14,219 nt of DNA from the NCBI GenBank assembly GCA_043777755.1, contig JAYWHK010000032.1, forward strand, positions 1-14,219. Reading direction: 5' to 3'. Positions 6,790-13,779 of the stretch are shown here, piece after piece. Within the stretch, counting starts at the first letter, position 1, and each line of letters opens with the position of its first letter. Source of the stretch: CANHEE01 sp043777755. Its GTDB lineage: Bacteria > Bacteroidota > Bacteroidia > Chitinophagales > Saprospiraceae. The position numbers and the translations under genes were made by a program. Below the pieces are notes generated by a model. That model did not search any database. It was given only the letters and a program-made list of their open reading frames with translations, and was not told the origin of the DNA.

Positions 6790-8472
6790 TTATTTTTGAA
6801 TAATTAATTTTTTAGTGATAACTCCACCATCTATCAATTTTAACTGACAGATATAGATGCCCGAAGGATAATCGTAAGTATCAAGTTGGTAAATATTATT
6901 TTCCAAACCATTGTTTTTGATTTGTTTGAGCGTTTGCCCTGCCAAATTTTGAACCGTAATTTCAAATGCCTGCTTTTCGCCATTCATTACCAAAATATTG
7001 ACATTGTCCTTTGTAGGATTTGGCATTAATTCTAAGCCAGAAACAAATGATTTTGACTTCACCGTTTTGGTAATTACATGGATATCCGCATGACAAAGCT
7101 CCTCATCATTGAAATTTTTTGGTTCTCTTTGTTGGTACATGGCACGAGCCATGAGTACCGCAGTACCGCCTTCTTCCATGCACTGATGCGCAATTTGGCT
7201 TATGGTTTCAAACTGCTCTAAATCAATGTTTTCTTTTTCTTCAATGATATTTTTGACATAAATACGCCATATTTCTTTACGATTTTTATCGGCAACATCT
7301 TGAGTTGGCAATTCTTCTATGATAGGCAACAGTTCTTTTGCCTTCACAATTTTGTCTTGAGCAACTTGTAAAAGCGTGTTATCCAGCATGGTATTGAGGT
7401 CTAAGGCATAAAAGCCTATTTCCTCAATAGTGTCATAAACCGCCAAGGAATCTTCCCAAGTTTTAGCATTGGTCAAATCAGCATATTTTTCTGTCATTTG
7501 ATTGCGAATGTCCTCAATGTGAATTTGCAATTTATCTATTTCAAAGTCAATTTCTTCTGTATTTTTATCAATTGCTTCTACTTTTTGGTCTATTTCTGCA
7601 AATCTACCAAGTATTTCTGATTTATTTTTTTTGTAAAAACCAGCAATACTCGGGTGTTCCTCTATTGCCGTAGGATTCGCATCTAAGCGTTTCATCAAGT
7701 CCAGAGCACTTTCCCATTGTAAAGTGGTACTCACTTGCGTATTATTACCAAAGCCTTCCTCTGCTACAAAAACATCTAATTCTGATGTTTGAGTTAATTG
7801 AGGTGGGAAAATTTCACAAGCATATTCATCTGTACATTTTGGACTATTTTGATTATTTACATCAAAGAAATTGGTTTGAGGAATACCCTGTTTTAGATTG
7901 ACCTTAACAGGATGTTCCGTTTGTTGTACGTTTTTTACTGTGAACTTTGACTTTTGTACATCATTTATAATATTAGAAGTATGAAACGCTTCACCAGAAC
8001 TTACATAAAAGAGATTTCCTTTGTTTATTTGCTGTCCAGATAGCGGCTTAATACCCGTATAATTTAATGCTCTAAAATGCTTTTTGAAAGAAGTCATTTT
8101 AATGTCAGCATTGTTACAACCGCCAACGATTTGAACTCCTGCGCTATTGCCTTCTGTATAATTGCAACAAAGTCTGTTGTTTTGACTTGCTTCTATCCAA
8201 AAAGCAGTAGAATTACCTTTTGTACCAACATCTGTAATTTTATTGTCGTAGAGGTAATTGCTTCCAGAGTTCAATAAGTTAATTCCATAACCATTGCCAC
8301 TGAAAGCCGAAAGACCACCATTAAGATTTTTAAAAAAGATTTGGTTGGCATCAATAGTCCATTTACCATTGTTCCAAATTTTTATAGCCAAATCATTATT
8401 GTCCAATGAAATGGTGTTGTCAAATATACGAGCCTTATTGTTACTCAAAAGCCCAACATTGGTATTGCGCAT
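6790..8472 (-). CDS. C-terminal part of the split beta-helix protein, with T9SS sorting domain
   Basis: The 560 residues from the first ATG (8472) have no signal peptide. The frame is open for another 18 codons to the TAG at 8527-8529 and is the same frame as the gene beginning at 11790, so this is most likely the second half of that gene. Residues 1 to about 180 continue the right-handed parallel beta-helix (short Asn/Gly-rich turns such as NNKARIFDNTI and GNGYGINLLNSGSNYLYDNKI). About 255-450 is helical, with heptads around EIDQKVEAIDKN and a GGTAVLMARA motif resembling the helical segments that precede sorting domains in other Bacteroidota beta-helix proteins. About 476-560 is a T9SS type A sorting domain (LELMPNPTKDN, then YPSGIYICQL, ending KKLIIQK). 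If translated alone from 8472 it would stay in the cytoplasm and be useless as a secretion cargo. Read as one unit with its upstream half it would give about 1666 residues. Confidence 0.85.
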   Translation of the reverse strand: MRNTNVGLLSNNKARIFDNTISLDNNDLAIKIWNNGKWTIDANQIFFKNLNGGLSAFSGNGYGINLLNSGSNYLYDNKITDVGTKGNSTAFWIEASQNNRLCCNYTEGNSAGVQIVGGCNNADIKMTSFKKHFRALNYTGIKPLSGQQINKGNLFYVSSGEAFHTSNIINDVQKSKFTVKNVQQTEHPVKVNLKQGIPQTNFFDVNNQNSPKCTDEYACEIFPPQLTQTSELDVFVAEEGFGNNTQVSTTLQWESALDLMKRLDANPTAIEEHPSIAGFYKKNKSEILGRFAEIDQKVEAIDKNTEEIDFEIDKLQIHIEDIRNQMTEKYADLTNAKTWEDSLAVYDTIEEIGFYALDLNTMLDNTLLQVAQDKIVKAKELLPIIEELPTQDVADKNRKEIWRIYVKNIIEEKENIDLEQFETISQIAHQCMEEGGTAVLMARAMYQQREPKNFNDEELCHADIHVITKTVKSKSFVSGLELMPNPTKDNVNILVMNGEKQAFEITVQNLAGQTLKQIKNNGLENNIYQLDTYDYPSGIYICQLKLIDGGVITKKLIIQK

Positions 8473-8526
8473 TTCGATTGCGATGCCTTTTAATATTTCA
8501 TTTCCTGTAGGAGCGATTGAGCTGTT

Positions 8527-8529
8527 CTA
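8527..8529 (-). other. In-frame TAG interrupting a secreted multidomain gene
   Basis: The codons run ...AAC AAC ACC ATA TAG AAC AGC TCA... with 1087 open codons before and 578 after in the same frame. The flanking residues NNTI and NSSIAPTGNEILKGIAI read as consecutive beta-helix coils, so the stop sits inside a folded domain, not between domains. A single-base change would restore a sense codon. Confidence 0.9.
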
Positions 8530-11500
8530 TATGGTGTTGTTTAAAATCTTATAATTAGCACTTGCTGCATAAGACAATTGCCTTGCTATAATGCCTCTAT
8601 TCCTATAATAAATGTTTTTATTGTCAGAAACATTGAAAATAAGACTATTCACAGCTTCTACACCTCTATAAACTTCGGGCATATTATTGTTGGTAACCGT
8701 TAATTCTGCTGCTATGCCATAAACACCGTGACCACATTTATTTATCTCACATTTATTCACTAAAGCTGTACCTTTATCTGCTAAAACAGCAATTCCTGTA
8801 GCGGTAGTTGCTGTAGGATTAACAGATTCGGAAGTCCATTCACTTACCAAAGTGTTAAACTCCGCCCAATTCACAGATACTTTTGAATTAGTCGCTAAAA
8901 TACCATTTTGTAAATTAGAAAAAGTATTGGTTAGGTATTTATCAGTAGAAGCTCCAACTTGAAAAGAAGGAAGATTTTTTATCACTATTCCTGCAAAACC
9001 ATGAGTAGCACTATACTTAGGCAATCCTGGCGTACATAAAGGCAGCAAATTAGTAACACCATCATTACCTTTGAAGCTATTGTCTGTAAAAGGAGTCTGT
9101 CTAATAAGATTGGCAACACCATCACGACCAATTATATTCACACCAATATAATTTTTATCAAAATTATTTCCTTTTATTATAATTCTTGTTGCATTGACGA
9201 ATGAGAGTACGTTTTTATATACAGTAGGTGTTGCGTTTACTGCCCACTGCGCATCTCTTACGGTATTATCATACATGAACAGCTTCCCGCCATCTAAAAC
9301 ACTAATACCTTTCCACATTTTTTTACAACCACTGATAGTGTTATTGTTTAATGTGAGCGTTTTCCCTTTTAGTATTTCAATCTCCGAACAAGCGTCCATG
9401 ATGATATTTCCACAATTGAAAATCGTCACGTTTTCATCAATGATTAATTTTCCTGTTATAGAAATGCAACCATTGTGTTGAGCGTCACCGAGCGTAATAG
9501 GATACCCTAATTGAGAATAATTTGTACCATTTGGGTCAGCGACAATCGTAATTGCTTTGTCAAAATTACAACCACATTCCGTGCAACTTATTTTTACAGT
9601 TTTGGAAACAACGCCTTCTCCACATTCATCATCTTTAACAGTATGCTTAACAGTGTAAGTTCCATTTAGTAAGTTATTGAAATTAGCTGTTGGTGTATTC
9701 GTAGTAGCAACGGTTTGTCCACTTGCATCAGTAACTGTCCAAGTATGCAAACCATTCTGATTGCTTGGTATCAAAGTGAGTTTTGGACAAGCAACAGCTG
9801 AAGTGAACTCAGCATCAGGAGGAATGGTAACGACGATATCGTCGATGTTGAAATAGACGTAACCTGTTAAAACCTTAGTTTCACCATAAATCAATAAAGA
9901 ATTACTTGGCTTAGTACTGGTGTAGGGTATATTTATCTCATATTTAGTCCAATCGTCACCTTTGATTAAAACTTTTGCTTGAAAAATAGTAGGGAAAACA
10001 ATACTCGCACTTGAAGGATTATCTGGTAAAAAACACATATATATATTTGGTTCGTTAGCATCGCAACCCTTATTAACTCTTGCATAAAAAGTAATTTTTG
10101 CACTTGATGCTTTGGGTACAGTTTTACACAAAGGTAGAACAAACGCTTCTGTGTCACCAGGACCAGACCAAAAGGCAGCATAATTGATATTTTGAACCGT
10201 TCCTCCAAATGTGTTAGGTGGCGGACTTTGCTTTATTTTGTCATCATCGCAATAATCAATATAAGTTGAACCATCTGTTAATAAATCTACTGTATTTACG
10301 GCAAATACACCGCCACTCTTAAAAGTAAATGGGTTTTGGTCACAAAAATCAGTAACATTAGTAACGTAATGTCTTAATTCAAAATTACTTTTAAATTGCT
10401 CAAAATCGCCTAAGCAACTCACAAAACATTGTTTCTCGGGGCAGCAATTGCCTAATTCTTCATCAATACAAACTATTTTTAAAGATGCTTTTGAACAACT
10501 TATTCCTTTATCATCAGAAATTTCATATTCAACTATCCATTCACCTTTTTGCTTAATTGTATATTCTAAAAGTCCATTTTTAGAAATAATCAAACTTAAT
10601 CCTTGCTTATTATAGTTTGTAACTTTAAATAAATAATTAGCTTGTTTTAAGTCATTATCCAGTACATTGAACTGTCCTTTATTATCTTTTAGAGTATATA
10701 TTTTTGTATCACAATCTTCTATTGCTAAAAAAGCATTGGTACTACATTTTTCACCCTGAGGTGTTTTTATGGTATACCCAAGTGTACATAAAATTTGTAG
10801 TTCCTCTTTGAGTAGTACTCTTTTAGTTTGATTCTGTGTGATACTTGTATTCATAACAAACTCTTTATTACCTACACAATCATTTATGTGCGATAAAGCT
10901 CCTATAGACAAATTATGACAACTTAAAGATGCCAGAGAGTTTCCATTTTTATCAGAAAATGATATTTGTGAATTGCAAGACTGATTCATTGGAGAAGTAG
11001 CACTCTTATTGAATTCATGGTTAGGACAGCAGTGATCTGTTGAAATATCTGTAATTAACGGTTGCTTATTTGCATTATCAAAAAGATATTGATCCCAGTT
11101 AGAGAATTTTGCACCAGAAGCAAGTTTTGTAGGTAATTTTGTATCAGGCTTTAATCTTGAAGCAAAACCCATAAGGTGCATTGCTTCGTGTAAAGCCACT
11201 GAATATAAGTCTACCCATGTACCACTTGGTGTAGGGGCATGAGGAGAATGATTCCATTGATTTTTGTATGCAGTATTAAGTCTAATTCTACCTCCATTAA
11301 CTTTTGAATGCGAAACATCTCCTAACATTGTTAAAAATGGAACTGGAAAGGCTGGACTACAATCCCTATCCGCATAAAAAGGTAGAGCATCCGCTGCTAC
11401 ACTTGTAGGCATTTGTTCATTAGGGTCAAAAGAAAAGGGATAATTATACCTTATTTCAATTTGAATCTTGGTAAGTGGATTGTCTAAAAAAACCTCGTCT

Positions 11501-11790
11501 TCAAGGTATTTGAAGACATCGCAAATGATTTCTTTGTCAAAAGATGTAACATCATCAGAGAAATTAAGTTTGAATTTTGTAAGATTATCACAATGAGTCG
11601 TAGTTTTTTGTGGAATTAACTCACCTTCGCTGTAAGCATTCCCATACATATCATAGTATTTGGGTTCTGCAACGGGAACACGTTTAGAGAAACTCATACC
11701 AGTTCCACATTCAATAGGTTTTGAATTTTGCGCTGCCAAAAATTGACAGCAAAGTAAAAAGCCAATCAGAATTGATAGTAACTTTTTCAT
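8527..11790 (-). CDS. Secreted metzincin-like peptidase with beta-helix, truncated by a TAG
   Basis: The 1087-residue product starts with a signal peptide (MKKLLSILIGFLLCCQFLAA, cut about residue 20). About 50-340 looks like a zinc metallopeptidase: LHEAMHLMGFAS places the HExxHxxGF motif at His201, Glu202 and His205. The position after the motif that carries the third ligand in short metzincins is Ser211, so His301 (LSHIND), followed by Met313 as a Met-turn (FVMN) and ending in LCTLGY, is the likely third ligand, as in leishmanolysin-type enzymes. About 355-441 is an Ig or cadherin-like domain, 455-656 a jelly-roll-like domain with many Cys, 657-736 a PKD/SprB-type repeat, and from 740 a parallel beta-helix that runs into the TAG. 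Truncated here it lacks the sorting domain and would be retained in the periplasm. It is preceded by a structured region with a possible attenuator. A carbohydrate- or protein-degrading surface role is inferred only. Confidence 0.88.
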   Translation of the reverse strand: MKKLLSILIGFLLCCQFLAAQNSKPIECGTGMSFSKRVPVAEPKYYDMYGNAYSEGELIPQKTTTHCDNLTKFKLNFSDDVTSFDKEIICDVFKYLEDEVFLDNPLTKIQIEIRYNYPFSFDPNEQMPTSVAADALPFYADRDCSPAFPVPFLTMLGDVSHSKVNGGRIRLNTAYKNQWNHSPHAPTPSGTWVDLYSVALHEAMHLMGFASRLKPDTKLPTKLASGAKFSNWDQYLFDNANKQPLITDISTDHCCPNHEFNKSATSPMNQSCNSQISFSDKNGNSLASLSCHNLSIGALSHINDCVGNKEFVMNTSITQNQTKRVLLKEELQILCTLGYTIKTPQGEKCSTNAFLAIEDCDTKIYTLKDNKGQFNVLDNDLKQANYLFKVTNYNKQGLSLIISKNGLLEYTIKQKGEWIVEYEISDDKGISCSKASLKIVCIDEELGNCCPEKQCFVSCLGDFEQFKSNFELRHYVTNVTDFCDQNPFTFKSGGVFAVNTVDLLTDGSTYIDYCDDDKIKQSPPPNTFGGTVQNINYAAFWSGPGDTEAFVLPLCKTVPKASSAKITFYARVNKGCDANEPNIYMCFLPDNPSSASIVFPTIFQAKVLIKGDDWTKYEINIPYTSTKPSNSLLIYGETKVLTGYVYFNIDDIVVTIPPDAEFTSAVACPKLTLIPSNQNGLHTWTVTDASGQTVATTNTPTANFNNLLNGTYTVKHTVKDDECGEGVVSKTVKISCTECGCNFDKAITIVADPNGTNYSQLGYPITLGDAQHNGCISITGKLIIDENVTIFNCGNIIMDACSEIEILKGKTLTLNNNTISGCKKMWKGISVLDGGKLFMYDNTVRDAQWAVNATPTVYKNVLSFVNATRIIIKGNNFDKNYIGVNIIGRDGVANLIRQTPFTDNSFKGNDGVTNLLPLCTPGLPKYSATHGFAGIVIKNLPSFQVGASTDKYLTNTFSNLQNGILATNSKVSVNWAEFNTLVSEWTSESVNPTATTATGIAVLADKGTALVNKCEINKCGHGVYGIAAELTVTNNNMPEVYRGVEAVNSLIFNVSDNKNIYYRNRGIIARQLSYAASANYKILNNTI

Positions 11791-11820
11791 AGGCGTAAAA
11801 GTATTTTTTGTTAAAAAGTA

Positions 11821-11849
11821 AAAAAATTACGCTTTCATAAAAAAGCGCA
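11821..11849 (-). terminator. Terminator-like hairpin just before the split gene
   Basis: On the minus strand TGCGCTTT-tttatg-AAAGCGTA (8 bp including one G-U) is followed by TTTTTTT. It ends about 30 nt upstream of the ATG at 11790. The bases 11845-11847 are shared with the stem 11845-11858/11905-11917, so the two cannot form together. Confidence 0.6.
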
Positions 11850-12068
11850 GTACGTTCCAAATTTGCATAACAAGAGGCATACGAAAACCCAGATAATAGC
11901 AAAAGGAACGCCTGCGCAATACGTTTAAATATGCACAGACGATTCCGCTGGTTGCTACTATAAGTTGATTACCTTGAAAGTTTCGTATTTTCTTGTTACA
12001 ACAAACAGTATCTTTAAAGCGAAAACGCAAAGAAATTGTCCAATAGTCAGGCTAACTTAGCCTAACTG
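11821..12068 (-). ncRNA. Candidate structured RNA or attenuator leader of the secreted-peptidase gene
   Basis: No believable protein is encoded. Read from a perfect minus-strand -7 element at 12073-12080, the first transcribed bases form AGGCTAA/TTAGCCT (12049-12063), then TCTTT plus GCG paired with CGC plus AAAGA (12011-12033). Two long-range stems follow: B, 11868-11886 with 11981-11998 (8+8 bp around a GGC/TT internal loop), and A, 11845-11858 with 11905-11917 (6+5 bp around a small internal loop). One arm of B lies in the loop of A, so together they make a pseudoknot. The segment ends in the terminator hairpin 11821-11849, which competes with stem A. It fits a free RNA of about 245 nt or a regulated 5' leader. 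No tmRNA, RNase P, SRP or known riboswitch motif was recognised, and 6S RNA was neither recognised nor excluded. Confidence 0.5.
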
Positions 12069-12072
12069 ATTA

Positions 12073-12080
12073 CAAATATA
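12073..12080 (-). promoter_or_regulatory. -7 promoter element for the structured leader or RNA
   Basis: The minus strand reads TATATTTG, a perfect TAnnTTTG. TTTC lies about 20 nt upstream in place of the TTTG -33 box. The predicted start near 12066 falls right before the first hairpin. It is the nearest plausible promoter for the gene starting at 11790, which would give a leader of about 275 nt. Confidence 0.5.
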
Positions 12081-12158
12081 TATAATTTATTTTATTCAGA
12101 GAAATTTTTATTGAAAAATTTAAAATTTTAGTAAATTTTGACTTCACTCAACCGTAGC

Positions 12159-12205
12159 TCGCTTTTTTAAGCGAAAAATCCTCTATTTCGGTTCGGATTT
12201 TTTTC
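12159..12205. terminator. Pair of hairpins between the two structured segments
   Basis: TCGCTT-tttt-AAGCGA (12159-12174) is followed by GAAAAATCC paired with GGATTTTTTTC (12173-12181 with 12195-12205). The second hairpin has T-runs on both strands and could terminate transcription either way. The two overlap by two bases (12173-12174). Confidence 0.4.
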
Positions 12206-12207
12206 AC

Positions 12208-12493
12208 CTACAAAAAGGGTAGCCTAACGACTACCCTTGTAGCTTATCGGTTTTGGAACATAATTGGTAGAAATACAATTGGGAGAAAGTATTTCTTTCT
12301 GGGATGGCATCGGAAAGGGACTAACTAATCCGATAGTGGCAAACGCCACAAGGTTGTCGCCTTTTTGGAAAGCGACAAAATTACTTTTGTATCAAGGGAA
12401 ATATCGCCGAGGATATTCGGCTTAGGGAATGTGGTTGTAAAAAAATTGTTGAGATTTTTGAGAACCAATTTTAGGCAATGCTTGTAAGTAATT
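12208..12493 (-). ncRNA. Candidate structured non-coding RNA
   Basis: About 285 nt without a coding frame but with at least six short perfect hairpins in a row: GCAAT/ATTGC (near 12473-12495), GCCGA/TCGGC (near 12403-12418, alternative ATATC/GATAT), TTGTCGC/GCGACAA (near 12354-12375), GTGGC-aaac-GCCAC (near 12337-12350), ATCGGA/TCCGAT (near 12309-12334) and AGAAAG/CTTTCT (near 12285-12301). On the minus strand it starts after a perfect TATCTTTG (12500-12507) and ends with AAGGGTAG/CTACCCTT (12231-12238 with 12215-12222) followed by TTT. The orientation rests on those two signals; the hairpins themselves would fold on either strand. It contains the second copy of the 32-bp repeat. I recognise no known RNA family. 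Confidence 0.42.
12249..12280 (+). repeat. 32-bp direct repeat, copy 2
   Basis: It is identical to 4902-4933 at 31 of 32 positions and in the same orientation. The two copies lie 7347 bp apart and enclose both minus-strand secreted-protein genes and the first structured segment. Beyond the 32 bp the similarity drops sharply on the right and is only faint on the left. Confidence 0.8.
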
Positions 12494-12499
12494 GCGCTG

Positions 12500-12507
12500 C
12501 AAAGATA
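12500..12507 (-). promoter_or_regulatory. -7 promoter element for the second structured RNA
   Basis: The minus strand reads TATCTTTG, a perfect TAnnTTTG. CCTTT lies 21 nt upstream as a weak -33 box. It points leftward into the hairpin-rich segment and is back to back with the lactonase promoter, only 29 bp away. Confidence 0.45.
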
Positions 12508-12536
12508 TATATTAAATTTTATTTATTTAAAGGTTT

Positions 12537-12569
12537 TTTGAAAAAAAATTAAAAAAAATTTTATATTTG
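12537..12569 (+). promoter_or_regulatory. Promoter of the lactonase-family gene
   Basis: TTTG at 12537-12540 and TATATTTG at 12562-12569 are separated by 21 nt, a full match to the Bacteroidota -33/-7 promoter. Transcription would start near 12575, about 10 nt before the ATG at 12587, giving a very short A-rich leader without Shine-Dalgarno. Confidence 0.7.
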
Positions 12570-12586
12570 TTTCAAAATAAATTAAA

Positions 12587-13678
12587 ATGAAATTAAAAAT
12601 AGCGTTTATCTTATTGGTTTTCAGCATTTTATCATGCAAAAATGCGACATCTTCCAAAACAAAATATGATTTTTTTGTTGGCTCTTATACCAAAAAAGAA
12701 GCCCATGTCGATGGCAAAGGTGAAGGCATTTACCACATCGAAATGGACGAAAACCTTTCTGAAATAAAGCGAAGCGTAATTACTGATGTTGTCAATCCAT
12801 CTTACATTGCTTTTGACGATAGCAAAAAACGCCTTTTCGTCGCAGAAGAATTAAATCCAGAAGGCATGATTTCCTCTTTTGATTTGGAAAGTATGCCTGC
12901 CAAAAAACTGAGTAAAGTAAGCGCACACGGTGGTTCTCCTTGTTATATTTCTTACAAAAACAGTTATTGTTTCGTTGCCAATTATATGGGTGGCAATGTC
13001 GGAATGTACAAAATCAACAGCGATGGAACGATTCTTGATAACCCTTCGTTGGTTCAATTTTCGGGCAAAGGAAATTCAGCTCGACAAGAAGCTCCGCATC
13101 CGCACAGTGCGAAGTTGGGCGAAAATGACACTACCCTACTCGTTGCTGATTTGGGAACGGACTTTCTAAATGTCATAAATATTGACTTTAAAGAAGGCAA
13201 ATTGACTGAAAACAAGCCTTTGAAAATCAATATTCCTGGCGCAGGACCTCGACATTTGGTAACAAACGGCAAGCGTATTTACCTTGCCAATGAGCTAAAC
13301 AGTTCGATTTCTTTTATTGATGAAAATCAAAATCAAGTAGAAACACTTTCAACACTTGCAAACGATTACAAAGGCAATAATTTAGTGGCTGATATTCAAA
13401 TAACACCCGATAAACAATTTATTTACGTATCAAATCGAGGTGACAATAGTTTGGCTGCGTTCAAAACAAAGGCAGATGGACGATTGGAAAAAGTTGGTAT
13501 TTTTCCATGTAAAGGCTTGATTCCAAGGAATTTCAGCATTACGCCTGATGGAAAATATTTGTTCTGTGCGAACCAAAATTCTGACAATATTGTTATTTTC
13601 TCCATAGAAAACGATGGTCGTTTGACGTATAAAAAAGAGATTGTAGCAAAAACACCAACGTGTATTATTTTTAAATAA
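12587..13678 (+). CDS. Lactonase-family seven-bladed beta-propeller lipoprotein
   Basis: A 363-residue protein of the YbhE/6-phosphogluconolactonase fold family (PF10282 type). Recognisable pieces are FFVGSYTKK (29-37), VNPSYIAFD (69-77), HGGSPCYI (114-121), FVANYMGGNVGMY (129-141), EAPHPHSA (168-175), GAGPRHL (218-224), VSNRGDNSLAAF (281-292) and PRNFSITPDGKYLFCANQ (313-330). The repeats of PDGKYLFVAN type are the blade strands. The N-terminus ends in the lipobox ILSC with Cys17, so the mature protein is a lipid-anchored envelope protein, unlike the cytoplasmic E. coli Pgl. Family members hydrolyse 6-phosphogluconolactone or related lactones, but an exported enzyme would not meet phosphorylated sugars, so the substrate is open. 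It has its own promoter and ends in a hairpin repeat. Confidence 0.92.
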   Translation: MKLKIAFILLVFSILSCKNATSSKTKYDFFVGSYTKKEAHVDGKGEGIYHIEMDENLSEIKRSVITDVVNPSYIAFDDSKKRLFVAEELNPEGMISSFDLESMPAKKLSKVSAHGGSPCYISYKNSYCFVANYMGGNVGMYKINSDGTILDNPSLVQFSGKGNSARQEAPHPHSAKLGENDTTLLVADLGTDFLNVINIDFKEGKLTENKPLKINIPGAGPRHLVTNGKRIYLANELNSSISFIDENQNQVETLSTLANDYKGNNLVADIQITPDKQFIYVSNRGDNSLAAFKTKADGRLEKVGIFPCKGLIPRNFSITPDGKYLFCANQNSDNIVIFSIENDGRLTYKKEIVAKTPTCIIFK

Positions 13679-13683
13679 AAAGA

Positions 13684-13716
13684 CCTCCTCTAAATCTCCT
13701 CCAAAGGAGGAGATTT
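13684..13716 (+). repeat. CCTCC-type dispersed palindromic repeat, copy 2, probable terminator
   Basis: AAATCTCCTCC-aaa-GGAGGAGATTT (13692-13702 with 13706-13716) is a perfect 11-bp hairpin followed by TAATGTTTTT. It starts within 6 nt of the lactonase stop and can serve as its terminator. With the upstream CCTCCTCT it matches the reverse complement of the element at 3608-3634. Confidence 0.65.
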
Positions 13717-13779
13717 TAATGTTTTTGGAATTACAATAGATTTAGTAGTTCATAACTTAATTAAAATATAAAATTTTAT

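Noticed and set aside
8473..8526. A true intergenic gap between two independent genes at the TAG
   Set aside because: The 18 codons between the TAG and the next ATG are open in the same frame and read as beta-helix sequence, and the downstream part has no signal peptide although it carries a secretion sorting domain.
11827..12030. Minus-strand open frame of 67 codons inside the structured region
   Set aside because: Its sequence is Cys/Arg/Phe-rich with no domain or signal peptide, and the same bases form the long-range stems and terminator. A decayed or small gene cannot be fully excluded.
4902..12280. Treating the 32-bp repeats as proven attachment sites of an integrated element
   Set aside because: There is no integrase, relaxase or transposase between or beside them, and the repeat may be a dispersed family member; kept only as a hypothesis.
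11821..12507. tmRNA, RNase P RNA or signal recognition particle RNA
   Set aside because: Neither strand shows a tmRNA tag frame with tRNA-like ends, the RNase P GAGGAAAGUCC core, or the SRP GGAAGCAGCC-type loop. A GGTTCGGA at 12190-12197 resembles a T-loop but has no matching arm.
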